Assembly (NCBI RefSeq): GCF_030347965.1
Contig: NZ_JAQIBD010000001.1
Span: 806,001-870,000, forward strand
DNA: 64,000 bases
Reading direction: 5' to 3'
DNA from: Sulfurovum zhangzhouensis
GTDB lineage: Bacteria; Campylobacterota; Campylobacteria; Campylobacterales; Sulfurovaceae
The position numbers and the translations under genes are program-made. Positions within the stretch are counted from its first letter, which is position 1, and every line of letters begins with the position of its first letter. The notes under the pieces are model-generated. The model saw only the letters and a program-made list of their open reading frames with translations, searched no databases and was not told where the DNA came from. Below, piece by piece: positions 1 through 9,166 of this stretch.

Positions 1-505
1 CAGGCATGAGCGCACGTATCAGATCAAAAAAACGCTCTCCATAAAAGTTGATGATAAAATAAAAGACCAATACCAACAGCATATTTTTGACAAATCCGAT
101 TCCCACACTTCCTGCGGTTGTCAGATAAGAAGTAGCGGTTTTCAGATACTCAGAGATCTTCTCATCACTCATCCAATCCTTAAAATATGGAATCTCATAT
201 TTTCTCAATGTAGAAGTAATATCATTGATCACAGAAATATCCATATGCGAAAGGTACCCCACACCGTTGGTTGCAAGATAGATAATAGGAGCAAAAATGA
301 TCAGTACCAAAAATAGTGTTGCGATAGCGGCGCTCAGCTTTCTTGACTGAGTATGACGGATCAGCTTTTTAGTAAAGTTATAAGTTGCCATCGTTAGAAG
401 CATTGCAACCACCAAAGAGAGCAAAAATGGCTGATAGATACTATAAGCACCGATTAATGAGAGAATAAAAAGTACCGTAATTGTCAAACTCTTATTTGTT
501 ATCAT
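1..505 (-). CDS. AI-2E family transporter (PerM-like permease), C-terminus outside window
   Basis: This is the N-terminal part of a polytopic inner-membrane protein; the reading frame stays open to the window edge. The first 60 residues contain two hydrophobic segments, followed by a soluble stretch (about residues 80-130) and renewed hydrophobicity, which is the layout of the AI-2E/PerM family. The family exports small molecules or ions, and a substrate cannot be assigned from sequence. The ATG overlaps the stop codon of a small upstream ORF as ATGA, so translation is probably coupled to it and, through it, to ruvB. The family call rests on general similarity over about 168 residues. Confidence 0.7.
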   Translation of the reverse strand, partial: MITNKSLTITVLFILSLIGAYSIYQPFLLSLVVAMLLTMATYNFTKKLIRHTQSRKLSAAIATLFLVLIIFAPIIYLATNGVGYLSHMDISVINDITSTLRKYEIPYFKDWMSDEKISEYLKTATSYLTTAGSVGIGFVKNMLLVLVFYFIINFYGERFFDLIRALMP

Positions 506-612
506 TCAAACAGACCTTTATTTATTTTTCTTCTTTTATCTGGACTATGTTCAGATAAAATTCCTCTCACTGAAGCTTCGTTTTTCAACTCAGGGATGAT
601 CTTTTTATTCAA
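502..612 (-). CDS. candidate 36-codon small protein between ruvB and the AI-2E gene
   Basis: A TTG-initiated ORF of 36 codons overlaps the last codons of ruvB in another frame and ends in a TGA that overlaps the ATG of the AI-2E gene (ATGA). A near-perfect Shine-Dalgarno (AAGGAGGG, 618-625) lies inside the ruvB 3' end, 5 nt before the TTG. The peptide is charged and has no membrane segment. It ends in GLFE, curiously like the GLFE end of RuvB. The Shine-Dalgarno and two tight overlaps support translation, but no family is recognised. It could instead be only a coupling leader for the transporter. Confidence 0.45.
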   Translation of the reverse strand: MNKKIIPELKNEASVRGILSEHSPDKRRKINKGLFE

Positions 613-1612
613 AAAGACCCTCCTTCATCCCGCCAAGTTTGAAATGTTCATAACTTTTCTGTGTAGCGATACGTCCTCTAGCCGTACGTTCGATATAACC
701 ATTTGCAATCAGATAAGGTTCAAGAACATCCTCGATCGTTCCTTCATCCTCACTTAGTGCTGCTGATATCGTACTAAGACCCATCGGTTTGTTTTTAGCA
801 GATACCAACAACTCCAATAGACGGATATCCTGTTCATCAAATCCAAGGTTATTCACTCCAAGTTCATCGAGTGCATATCTAGCTCTTTTAAGCGTGATCT
901 CTGCTTCATCTTCCACTTCTGCAAAGTCACGTACCCGTCTTAAAAGGCGCAAAGCGATACGTGGTGTCCCCCTGCTTCGTCTTGCGATCTCAATCGCTGC
1001 ATCTTTTTGGGATCGTTTTTCAAGCTTGTGTGATGCCTGAGTCACGATACGACCTAACTCTTCAGGTGTATAAAACTGCATCCTAAAGTGCATACCGAAA
1101 CGTTCACGAAGAGGATTTGAGAGCATACCGGCTCTTGTTGTAGCACCTATCAAAGTAAAGCGCGGCAGATCTATCTTCACGGTTTGTGCCGCAGGCCCTG
1201 AACCGATGATAATATCCAGTCTGAAATCTTCCATTGCCGGATAGAGTATCTCCTCTATTGCAGGGCTCATACGGTGTATCTCATCGATAAAAAGAATGTC
1301 ACCCTCTTCAATATTCGTAAGCAAGGCTGCGAGATCTCCGGCTTTTTCTATCATAGGGGCTGCCGTGGTTTTGATATTGGCTCCCATCTGTGTAGAGATG
1401 ATATTTGCCAGTGTTGTTTTACCAAGACCCGGAGGTCCGAAAAAGAGGATATGATCGAGTGCTTCTCCTCTTTTTTTACTTGCTTCTATAAAGACTCTCA
1501 GGTTTTTCTTGATCTTCTCTTGACCGATATACTCATCCCATGTACTTGGGCGCAGCGTCATTTCGTAGCTGCCTTCACCCTCAAAGCGTTCTATCTCTAC
1601 CATGCGCTCCAT
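605..1612 (-). CDS. ruvB: Holliday junction branch migration ATPase RuvB
   Basis: RuvB is the hexameric AAA+ motor that, with RuvA, drives branch migration of Holliday junctions during recombinational repair. At 335 aa it has the usual length. Walker A ([11 protein letters not shown], about residues 59-69), Walker B (DEIH, about 110), the sensor motif GATTRAG and a C-terminal winged-helix domain ending in a TARGR-containing segment are all present. Its start codon shares one base with the panB stop (TAATG), so the two genes are translationally coupled. A second in-frame ATG three codons later is an alternative start. Family assignment is certain. Confidence 0.98.
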   Translation of the reverse strand: MERMVEIERFEGEGSYEMTLRPSTWDEYIGQEKIKKNLRVFIEASKKRGEALDHILFFGPPGLGKTTLANIISTQMGANIKTTAAPMIEKAGDLAALLTNIEEGDILFIDEIHRMSPAIEEILYPAMEDFRLDIIIGSGPAAQTVKIDLPRFTLIGATTRAGMLSNPLRERFGMHFRMQFYTPEELGRIVTQASHKLEKRSQKDAAIEIARRSRGTPRIALRLLRRVRDFAEVEDEAEITLKRARYALDELGVNNLGFDEQDIRLLELLVSAKNKPMGLSTISAALSEDEGTIEDVLEPYLIANGYIERTARGRIATQKSYEHFKLGGMKEGLFE

Positions 1613-2424
1613 TAGTAGCTGTACTCCTCACTAGGGAATTCCCTACTTTTGACTTCATCACGGTACTGCTGCAGCCCCTCTTTGATCATCAGTGCACCTT
1701 TGCCGTATTTCTTGACAAACTTTGGCGTAAACGCTTCAAAGAAATCGAACATATCACTCCACACCAATACCTGTCCATCAGTCACATTCCCCGCTCCGAT
1801 ACCGATTGTAGGGATACTTACTGCATCAGTAATTGCTTTGGCCGCTTCAGCTTTAACACCCTCCACAAGGACCATAAATGCACCCGCTGCTTCAAGTGCT
1901 TTGGCGTCTTCTATCATCTGTTGGATATCCTCTGCATCCTTTCCGCGTACCTTGTAACCACCCTCGCTTCGAACAAATTGAGGCATCAATCCTACATGTG
2001 CGACCACTGCGATACCATTGTCAACAAGTGCCTTAATGATAGGTGCTCTCTCTTTACCGCCTTCGATCTTGATTGCCTGTGCATCTGTCTGCTGATACAC
2101 TTTTGTCGCATTAGCTACTGCCATTTCAGGAGTAGTATAAGTACCAAAAGGCATATCAAGAACTACTATCGACTTCTCTGCACCATTACAAACTGCCTGG
2201 GTATGATAGATCATCTGTTCCAGTGTTGCCGAGAGTGTATCGGGTTTTCCCAAAAAGCTCATATTGAGACTGTCCCCTACCAATATCATCTCTACTTCCC
2301 CGTCAAAGAGCTTTGCAAACAGGGCATCATAAGCCGTGACCATGACTATAGGCTCTTTACCTTTCATTGCTTGCAGTGCACTCAAAGTGACTTTTTTATC
2401 TATTTTGGGAGTGTGAATACTCAT
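1612..2424 (-). CDS. panB: 3-methyl-2-oxobutanoate hydroxymethyltransferase PanB
   Basis: PanB transfers a hydroxymethyl group from 5,10-methylene-tetrahydrofolate to alpha-ketoisovalerate, giving ketopantoate, the first committed step towards pantothenate and CoA. The 270-aa protein has the family length. It shows the Mg-binding VGDSLNM motif (about residues 50-56), the GLMPQ segment (about 140-144) and the catalytic-region VEGV (about 187-190), in a TIM barrel. It is the first gene of a panB-ruvB-small ORF-AI-2E operon and is divergent from trpA, with about 85 bp of shared promoter space. Pairing panB with ruvB has no obvious functional logic. Confidence 0.97.
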   Translation of the reverse strand: MSIHTPKIDKKVTLSALQAMKGKEPIVMVTAYDALFAKLFDGEVEMILVGDSLNMSFLGKPDTLSATLEQMIYHTQAVCNGAEKSIVVLDMPFGTYTTPEMAVANATKVYQQTDAQAIKIEGGKERAPIIKALVDNGIAVVAHVGLMPQFVRSEGGYKVRGKDAEDIQQMIEDAKALEAAGAFMVLVEGVKAEAAKAITDAVSIPTIGIGAGNVTDGQVLVWSDMFDFFEAFTPKFVKKYGKGALMIKEGLQQYRDEVKSREFPSEEYSY

Positions 2425-2510
2425 TGTTTTCCTACTACGTCTATATTTTTACTGATTTTAGCATATAATATCCAAAATAATTTATTGATAGTAATAAAAA
2501 AGAGTTTACC

Positions 2511-3251
2511 TTGAAAAAATTAGTAGCTTATCTAACTACAGGATACCCATCACTTGACTTTACAGTAGATGCTGCTTTGGCGCTGAAAGAAGCCGGAGTT
2601 GACACTTTAGAATTGGGCATGCCTTTTTCTGACCCTGTTGCAGATGGTCCGGTTATTGAAAAAGCCAATCTTCTGGCACTTCAAGCAGGATTCAAACTAG
2701 ACCATCTTTTCGATGTTTCTGCAAAGATCGCACCGCATATCGATACCTTGTGGATGGGATACTTCAATCCTTTTTACCATAAAGGTATGGAATATTTCAT
2801 CAACAAGGCTAAAGAGACAGGTGTGAACGGATTCATCATTCCTGACCTACCTTTTGAAGAGGCCAAAGCATATAAACCACAGATAGAAGAAGCCGGTCTT
2901 AACCTTATTGATTTTATCGCTCCTACAGACAGCAAAGCACGTATTGAGAAGATCGTAACCGGGGCTACAAAATTTATCTATCTTGTCGCTTATGCAGGTA
3001 TTACCGGTGCTGGACAGAGCGAAGATCTACAACCAATCATAGCTGATATCAAAGAGTTTACCGATACGCCTGTTTATGTCGGTTTTGGTGTAGATGAAAA
3101 TACTGCGAAAGAGAAAGCAAAAGGTGTAGACGGGGTCATCGTCGGCTCAGCATTTGTCAAAGTACTGCTTGATGAAACACTAAACGATACTCAAAAAATC
3201 ACTAAAATTGCTTCTATTGCAAGAGAAATCAAAGCAAAAATCAACGAATAA
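2511..3251 (+). CDS. trpA: tryptophan synthase alpha subunit TrpA
   Basis: TrpA cleaves indole-3-glycerol phosphate to indole and glyceraldehyde 3-phosphate, passing indole to TrpB. The catalytic Glu is in LELGMPFSDP (about residues 37-46) and the catalytic Asp is in the FIIPDLPFEE loop (about 117-126). The phosphate-binding GFGV and VGSA motifs lie near the C-terminus. At 246 aa it is slightly short but complete. The start is TTG, because no ATG precedes the conserved N-terminus and no strong Shine-Dalgarno is visible. It stands alone here, with no other trp gene in the window. Confidence 0.96.
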   Translation: MKKLVAYLTTGYPSLDFTVDAALALKEAGVDTLELGMPFSDPVADGPVIEKANLLALQAGFKLDHLFDVSAKIAPHIDTLWMGYFNPFYHKGMEYFINKAKETGVNGFIIPDLPFEEAKAYKPQIEEAGLNLIDFIAPTDSKARIEKIVTGATKFIYLVAYAGITGAGQSEDLQPIIADIKEFTDTPVYVGFGVDENTAKEKAKGVDGVIVGSAFVKVLLDETLNDTQKITKIASIAREIKAKINE

Positions 3252-3275
3252 TACTTTTCTACCTTAGCTTGATAT

Positions 3276-3311
3276 TCCGGGATTTCATAGTGATAATCTA
3301 ATAATCCCGGA
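3276..3311 (+). terminator. possible weak hairpin after trpA
   Basis: Two 9-nt perfect inverted arms (TCCGGGATT and AATCCCGGA) are separated by an 18-nt loop, 25 nt after the trpA stop. There is no following T-run, so it may be a transcript end-protecting or processing hairpin rather than an intrinsic terminator. The 3252-3449 interval otherwise contains only AT-rich sequence and the presumed lgt promoter. Confidence 0.35.
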
Positions 3312-3449
3312 TAAATCGGTACCAACTTTTTCCTCTTTATTTACCTCCTTTCCCCCGGCACAAAAAACTTTTGTTAAATCATCCAAAAAATATCGATAAC
3401 TAAAAAAGTTAAAGTATAATAAGCACAACTACTCATTAAGGCAGTCAGA

Positions 3450-4241
3450 ATGGATTATTTTAGTTGGAATGTAAGCCCGGTACTCTTGGAACTTGGGCCC
3501 CTTCAGCTCCGCTGGTACGGTATACTTTTCGTAGGATCATTTTTTTTAGGCTTGATGATCTCCAAATGGATATTTCAACGTGAGGGACGCAATCCCGAAA
3601 TTCTTGACACTCTTTTGATCTATGCACTGATAGGCACCGTGATCGGAGCAAGACTTATGCATTGTCTGGCATATCAACCGCAATACTATCTTTCACATCC
3701 TCTTGAGATATTAATGGTATGGAAAGGCGGTCTTGCAAGCCATGGTGGACTGCTAGGCGTCATTATCGCTTTCTGGCTCTTTTGCAAACGCTACAAAGAA
3801 TCCTTTTTTTGGCTCATATCCCGTATGACGATCCCTGGACTTGTGATTGCAGCTGCTGTAAGGTTTGGGAATTTCTTCAACTCTGAGATACTCGGTAAGG
3901 AGACTGATCTTCCGTGGGCAATCATCTTTGAACGGGTAGATATGCTTCCTCGCCATCCTGTCCAACTCTATGAAGCCTTCTCTTACCTAGCCATCTTTGG
4001 ACTTTTTATCATACTGTACAAAAAGCTTAGTTCAGGGCTTATTACCAGACTCTTTCCCGGGCTATTACTCTCTACGATGTTCACTGTACGTTTTTTGCTT
4101 GAATATACGAAAACCAAACAAGCTGACTACAGCTGGGATATACCGTTAAGTACAGGGCAGATGCTTAGTCTGCCGTTTATCATTATCGGTATTGTCTGGG
4201 TTGTATGGGCAATTAAAGGGCATCAAGTAAACAAAGCATAA
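3450..4241 (+). CDS. lgt: phosphatidylglycerol--prolipoprotein diacylglyceryl transferase Lgt
   Basis: Lgt transfers diacylglycerol from phosphatidylglycerol to the lipobox cysteine of prolipoproteins in the inner membrane. The protein is 263 aa with seven predicted membrane segments. It carries the family HGG motif (in GLASHGGLLG, about residues 96-105), the signature block RFGNFFNSE with the essential Arg and Asn (about 138-146), and HPVQLYEA (about 171-178). Lipoproteins that would be substrates are encoded here, namely the DUF1800 and CAP-domain proteins. A stem-loop of AT repeats separates it from the next gene. Confidence 0.97.
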   Translation: MDYFSWNVSPVLLELGPLQLRWYGILFVGSFFLGLMISKWIFQREGRNPEILDTLLIYALIGTVIGARLMHCLAYQPQYYLSHPLEILMVWKGGLASHGGLLGVIIAFWLFCKRYKESFFWLISRMTIPGLVIAAAVRFGNFFNSEILGKETDLPWAIIFERVDMLPRHPVQLYEAFSYLAIFGLFIILYKKLSSGLITRLFPGLLLSTMFTVRFLLEYTKTKQADYSWDIPLSTGQMLSLPFIIIGIVWVVWAIKGHQVNKA

Positions 4242-4267
4242 TATAATATAATATATTATTATATTAT
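4238..4267 (+). repeat. AT-only inverted repeat over the activase start codon
   Basis: Arms ATAATATAATA (4238-4248) and TATTATATTAT (4257-4267) form a perfect 11-bp hairpin with an 8-nt loop. The right arm covers the first two bases of the ATG at 4266, and the left arm contains the lgt stop codon. No Shine-Dalgarno is visible before the ATG, so the hairpin may shape translation initiation. Confidence 0.6.
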
Positions 4268-7200
4268 GACAAAATTAATGGAAACCAAAAATTATTCCCT
4301 TGGGATCGATATCGGTTCGACTACCGTAAAGTATGTCGTTTGTAACAAAAACTTTGATATCCTTGCCAAGGCGTATACACCTCATGAGACCAAACAAGCT
4401 CCTACGCTTTTAAAGCTTTTAGAAGAACTCGCCCAGACCCAACCCTATATCTATCAACATATAGAAAAAGTCTATATCACAGGCTCAGGTGCTTCACGTA
4501 TCGCTCCTACACTCAATGCCCGTTTTGTTCAAGAGGTCAATGCCGTAGTTCTTGCAGTAGAACATCACCATCCCGATGTACGCGCAGTGATCGAATTAGG
4601 CGGTCAGGATGCCAAGATCATTCACTTCAAACAGAGTGACGATGGCAAGAAGTCTGTACTTACTTCAATGAATGACAAGTGTGCTTCAGGTACAGGTGCC
4701 ACGATCGAGAAATGTACTATGAAAGTGGGAATGGAGAGTGAAGAGGTACAGACACTTACATTTCAAACCGACAAACTCCATCATGTGGCTGCTAAGTGTG
4801 GGGTATTTGCCGAGACTGATATTGTCAATCTTGTCAAAACCTCTGTCCCTAGCGATGAGATCATGAACTCCCTTGCCGATGCGATCGTCATGCAAAACCT
4901 TACTGTACTGACCAGGGGAAACACACTTATGCCAAAAGTACTGCTCCTTGGCGGTCCCAATACTTATCTGCCCTTCTTACAAGAGTGTTGGCGTCTTCGT
5001 ATCAGTGAATTGTGGGATGAAAGAGAAATTGCATATGATAAAGAGAAAATAGAAGAGTTGATCTTAGTACCGCAAAATGCACAATACTATGCAGCCCTGG
5101 GTGCAGTGATCTTTGGAGAAGGAGAGGACAATCATGATCAAAGTTTTGACGGAGTTGCCAAACTGCAGAGACTTGTCAATGGTAACACTACTCTAGGTAA
5201 TGAAAATGATGATTCACCCTTGAGTACCACAAAGGAAGAGTTAGAAGCCTTCAAAGAAGACTACACTATCAAGCCGTTTATTGCCCCTGCTTTACAAAAA
5301 GTGACAACCTGTTATCTAGGTATTGACGGAGGTTCAACCAGCTCTAAAGCGGTTTTGGTAGATGAAGCGGGTAACTTACTTTGTAAAGTCTATCAACTCT
5401 CCAAAGGGAACCCGATACAAGATACCCTTGAGCTTCTCCAGCAGATCAAACAAAAGGATCCTAACGGCTATTATGATGTAAGAGGTCTTGGTGTAACGGG
5501 ATATGCTGCTGATGTACTTGAAGGTGCACTGAAGGCTGATGCCAACATCATCGAAACCATTGCTCATATGAAAAGTGCCCAAAAGGTCTTTGGTCAGAGC
5601 GTTGATGTCATCTGTGATATCGGCGGGCAGGATATCAAGGTACTGTTTATGGAAAATGGAATGATGAAGAACTTCAGACTTTCCAACCAGTGCAGTGCAG
5701 GTAACGGTACCCTCTTGCAAAGTATGTCAAAACAGTTTGGTATTCCCGTTGAAGGCTACGCTGATACTGCTTTTTCTGCACAAAGAGCACCGCTTTTTAA
5801 CTATGGATGTGCAGTATTTCTCGATACGGACCGTGTCAACTTCCAGAAAGAGGGTTATAGTAAAGAAGAACTCTTTGCAGGAATCGCCAAAGTACTTCCA
5901 AAAAATGTCTGGCAATATGTGGTTCAAGCTCCAAATCTTGCAGCTTTTGGGAAACATTTCGTACTGCAGGGCGGTACCCAATACAATCTTGCTGCATTGA
6001 AGGCCCAGGTTGATTACATCAAAGCAAGAGTCCCGGATGCGACTGTCAATGTCCACCCCTACCCCGGAGAAGCAGGTGCATACGGTGCAGCCATAGAAGC
6101 CAGAGATAGGGTTCAAGAGCGGGGAGAGGCTAGCTTTGTGGGTATGGAAGAAGCACTCCAAATGACCTACACTTCTCGAACTGATGAATCCACACGATGT
6201 CACTTCTGCTCTATTCAATGTTCACGTACCTTTATTGATACCAAAACTCCTTCTTCTACGCCGGTGCGTTATATTGCAGGGTTTTCCTGTGAAGAGGGTA
6301 CCGTAGAATCCCATGATGCGCTTAAATTACTTAAAGAAGAGAGAAAAGCACTTCAATCATCCGTCCCTAACCTTATTAAAAAAGAGTGCCATACACTCTT
6401 CATTCCCAGCTATGAGCTTGCACAAAAACCTGACTCTCATACCCTCATTACTGAACAGCAGGTGAAACTCACACTTGGAGGATGGGGGCCGACATTGCGC
6501 AAAAAGGTTACCAGAACCTTTGATGTAAGCAGTGAAGAAAATAAAAACTACAGACAAAGTCTAAAAGTGTGTATCCCAAAAGTACTCAATGTCTATTCGC
6601 TTGCACCATTCTTGCGTACTTATCTGGAAGCACTTGAGATCAATCCGCTAAACATTGTATTTTCAGGCTTTTCAAATGAAGATATGTTCTTAGAGGGTGC
6701 GAAGTATGGTTCGGTGGACTCTTGTTACCCTGCTAAAGTAGCCCAATCACATGTATATTCCCTGCTTTTTGATAAAAAATATCGTAAAAAAGGATTTGAC
6801 TACCTCTGGTTTCCAGCAGTTACCCATTTGCCTGGATTCTTAGAGCATACAATGGGGCAGACTTCCTGTCCTATCATCTCAGGGACCCCAAAAGTAGTCT
6901 ACTCTGCCTTCACCAAAGAAAAAGACCTCTTTAGCCAACAAAAGATTACTTATGTAGAGGATGCACTTGATTTTGATAATAAAAGCCTACTCAAAAAACA
7001 GCTTTTTGCAACATGGAAAGGAAAACTGCATATCACCGAAGATGAGAGTAACTGGGCAGCCGATCAGGCATGGAATGCACTGCAAGCCAACGATGCAGCG
7101 ATCATGCAGGAAGGAAAAGAGATCCTGGAAAATGCCGTGAAAAACGATGAGATTGTTCTACTGCTTTTAGGTCGACCATACCATTCAGATCCGGGCTTGA

Positions 7201-7664
7201 ACCATGAAGTGCTCGATGAGTTCCAATCTTTAGGTTTCAAAACACTCTCAATGCGCTCTATTCCCAAAGATGAAGCGTATTTAAAAGCATATTTCCAAGC
7301 TGATATCGATGCAGGCATTATCCAATCTCCTTATGATATCCGGGATGTATGGCTGGAGAACTTCTCTACCAACTCTTCACAAAAAGTTTGGGCTGCCAAG
7401 TTCGCCGCGCGCCATCCCAACGTTGCAGTCGTTGACCTAAGCAGCTTCAAGTGCGGACATGATGCTCCAACTTATTCGATCATCGATAAGATACTTGGTG
7501 CCAGTCAGACACCACACCTTACCTTGCATGATATTGATGCGAATAAACCTGGAGGTTCGATCAAGATACGGGTTAAGACCTTTGCCTATACCCTGGAACA
7601 ATATCAAAAACAATTGGTCCAAAGAAAAACAAACCCACTAAAAGAGGAGGAGTATGTATTATGA
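4266..7664 (+). CDS. fused double-ASKHA 2-hydroxyacyl-CoA dehydratase activase-type ATPase (DUF2229-containing)
   Basis: This 1132-aa protein contains two BadF/HgdC-type ASKHA ATPase domains in tandem. Domain one (about residues 12-285) has GIDIGSTT, ELGGQDAK, MNDKCASGTG and KCGVFAETD. Domain two (about 350-625) has GIDGGSTS, DIGGQDIK, NQCSAGNG and NYGCAVFLDTD. Each domain offers one Cys pair, the usual ligands of the shared [4Fe-4S] cluster. Then come a CHFCSIQC cysteine cluster and a large D-component-like C-terminal region with SCYPAK. The family couples ATP hydrolysis to electron injection into low-potential Fe-S enzymes. The next gene overlaps by ATGA and encodes the probable partner. 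The substrate is unknown. The start at 4266 is uncertain, with another ATG at 4278. Confidence 0.85.
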   Translation: MTKLMETKNYSLGIDIGSTTVKYVVCNKNFDILAKAYTPHETKQAPTLLKLLEELAQTQPYIYQHIEKVYITGSGASRIAPTLNARFVQEVNAVVLAVEHHHPDVRAVIELGGQDAKIIHFKQSDDGKKSVLTSMNDKCASGTGATIEKCTMKVGMESEEVQTLTFQTDKLHHVAAKCGVFAETDIVNLVKTSVPSDEIMNSLADAIVMQNLTVLTRGNTLMPKVLLLGGPNTYLPFLQECWRLRISELWDEREIAYDKEKIEELILVPQNAQYYAALGAVIFGEGEDNHDQSFDGVAKLQRLVNGNTTLGNENDDSPLSTTKEELEAFKEDYTIKPFIAPALQKVTTCYLGIDGGSTSSKAVLVDEAGNLLCKVYQLSKGNPIQDTLELLQQIKQKDPNGYYDVRGLGVTGYAADVLEGALKADANIIETIAHMKSAQKVFGQSVDVICDIGGQDIKVLFMENGMMKNFRLSNQCSAGNGTLLQSMSKQFGIPVEGYADTAFSAQRAPLFNYGCAVFLDTDRVNFQKEGYSKEELFAGIAKVLPKNVWQYVVQAPNLAAFGKHFVLQGGTQYNLAALKAQVDYIKARVPDATVNVHPYPGEAGAYGAAIEARDRVQERGEASFVGMEEALQMTYTSRTDESTRCHFCSIQCSRTFIDTKTPSSTPVRYIAGFSCEEGTVESHDALKLLKEERKALQSSVPNLIKKECHTLFIPSYELAQKPDSHTLITEQQVKLTLGGWGPTLRKKVTRTFDVSSEENKNYRQSLKVCIPKVLNVYSLAPFLRTYLEALEINPLNIVFSGFSNEDMFLEGAKYGSVDSCYPAKVAQSHVYSLLFDKKYRKKGFDYLWFPAVTHLPGFLEHTMGQTSCPIISGTPKVVYSAFTKEKDLFSQQKITYVEDALDFDNKSLLKKQLFATWKGKLHITEDESNWAADQAWNALQANDAAIMQEGKEILENAVKNDEIVLLLLGRPYHSDPGLNHEVLDEFQSLGFKTLSMRSIPKDEAYLKAYFQADIDAGIIQSPYDIRDVWLENFSTNSSQKVWAAKFAARHPNVAVVDLSSFKCGHDAPTYSIIDKILGASQTPHLTLHDIDANKPGGSIKIRVKTFAYTLEQYQKQLVQRKTNPLKEEEYVL

Positions 7665-9166
7665 GTGTCACATGTAACACAATCCGATCACAAGAGAGTG
7701 GAGACAACCTCGAATTTCTCCATAAAGAGATTTCCCAATGGAGAGAAAACCCCTCACAGAAAATAGAGTATGCTCCAAAAAAAGAGACGATATTCCTCTC
7801 AGGTGGCCTTACACTGCTTCAAGACAAGCTGATTGAGTCTGCCCTCAATTCACTTGGAATCCATTATATATCTCTTCCCAATCCCAATTTTGCCTCATTC
7901 CAAACAGGTAAGGCTTTCGGCAACAGGGGCCAATGTAACCCTACCTACTTTACGGTGGGAAATCTTGTCAAATACCTGCAAAAACTGCGTGATGAGCAAG
8001 GGATAAGCGCAGAAGAGATCGTTAAAAAATATGTCTATGTTACTGCCGGCGGCTGTGGACCATGCCGTTTTGGAATGTATATCACCGAGTATAAAAAAGC
8101 ACTGCGTGATGCAGGTTTTGAAGGATTGCGTATCACAACTTTTGAACACAATAAGGGGATCTATCAAGGCGAGGACATTGATGATGCACTTATTGAATAT
8201 ACGCCAACATTCTTTATCACTCTGATCAAGGCAGTGATTATCGGTGATATCATCAATATACTTGGATACAAAATGCGCCCGTATGAACTCCAAGCAGGCA
8301 GTGTCGACCGTGCGATAGAGGAATGCCGAACATTAGTATCTGATGCATTTTTTCAAAAAAAATCCCTACTAAAAACCATGTGGAAGTGCCGCACTATTTT
8401 AGAAGGAATCAAACTCAACAGACTCCAGCCAAAAGCCAAAGTAATGGTCATGGGTGAGTTCTGGGCAGCGATGACCGAGGGGGATGGGAACTACAACTTA
8501 CACAGATTTCTAGAAGCAGAAGGGGCAGAGTGTATCCCGCAACCGATCATCAACCGCCTGATGCTAAGCCTTTGGGAAGCCGAACAAAAACTTTACCAAA
8601 GTGAAACACTTCAGACTGAATCAACCGGTACTATGGACTTTTCCAATGTCAAAAGCAGAGTAATGCTCAAGGCAGGTAAAGCAGCTGTGAAACTCTACTT
8701 TACTCTCTATGCCAAAGCAATAGGACTTCATGATTACCATATCCCTGATATCGATAAGCTGGCAAACTACAGTAAATCATACTACACTTTAGAGTGTGAA
8801 GCAGGAGAAGGTCACCTGGAGGTCGCACACCTCGTAGAGAGCGTCAAAGAGAATCTTGCACATCTTGTTATCTCAGTAAAACCATTCGGCTGTATGCCGT
8901 CATCCTCAGTATCAGATGGTATACAGTCACTTGTAACTGCCCGCTTTCCAGAAGCAAACTTTTTAGCTATAGAAACTTCAGGAGAGGGAGCTGCCAACTT
9001 TCACTCACGTGTTCAAATGGCACTTTTCAAAGCAAAACAGGCTGCTAAAGAAGAATTCGAAGCACTTAAGATACCTGCCTATATTCCCCAAAAAGTACAC
9101 AACTACCTCTATCAGCCAACCAATGCAAAAGCAGGAAGTGCTGCCAGACTTATCGAGAGTCTGTAA
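7661..9166 (+). CDS. 2-hydroxyacyl-CoA dehydratase D-component/double-cubane-type Fe-S protein
   Basis: This 501-aa protein resembles the HgdB/BcrC-type subunits of 2-hydroxyacyl-CoA dehydratases and double-cubane cluster proteins. Candidate cluster ligands are Cys92 (GQCNP), Cys132 and Cys135 (GGCGPC), and a Cys near residue 414 (KPFGCMPSS). It overlaps the activase by ATGA, so the two are produced together as an electron-accepting catalytic partner and its ATP-dependent reductase. No CoA-transferase or second dehydratase subunit is nearby, which argues against a classical amino-acid fermentation enzyme. Its 3' end overlaps the convergent cmoM gene by 17 bp. Confidence 0.82.
   Translation: MSVTCNTIRSQESGDNLEFLHKEISQWRENPSQKIEYAPKKETIFLSGGLTLLQDKLIESALNSLGIHYISLPNPNFASFQTGKAFGNRGQCNPTYFTVGNLVKYLQKLRDEQGISAEEIVKKYVYVTAGGCGPCRFGMYITEYKKALRDAGFEGLRITTFEHNKGIYQGEDIDDALIEYTPTFFITLIKAVIIGDIINILGYKMRPYELQAGSVDRAIEECRTLVSDAFFQKKSLLKTMWKCRTILEGIKLNRLQPKAKVMVMGEFWAAMTEGDGNYNLHRFLEAEGAECIPQPIINRLMLSLWEAEQKLYQSETLQTESTGTMDFSNVKSRVMLKAGKAAVKLYFTLYAKAIGLHDYHIPDIDKLANYSKSYYTLECEAGEGHLEVAHLVESVKENLAHLVISVKPFGCMPSSSVSDGIQSLVTARFPEANFLAIETSGEGAANFHSRVQMALFKAKQAAKEEFEALKIPAYIPQKVHNYLYQPTNAKAGSAARLIESL

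Noticed and set aside
1540-2514. Long plus-strand ORF opposite panB (324 codons)
   Set aside because: It lies antisense to the clearly coding panB, is rich in Cys and His as expected of a shadow frame, and matches no family.
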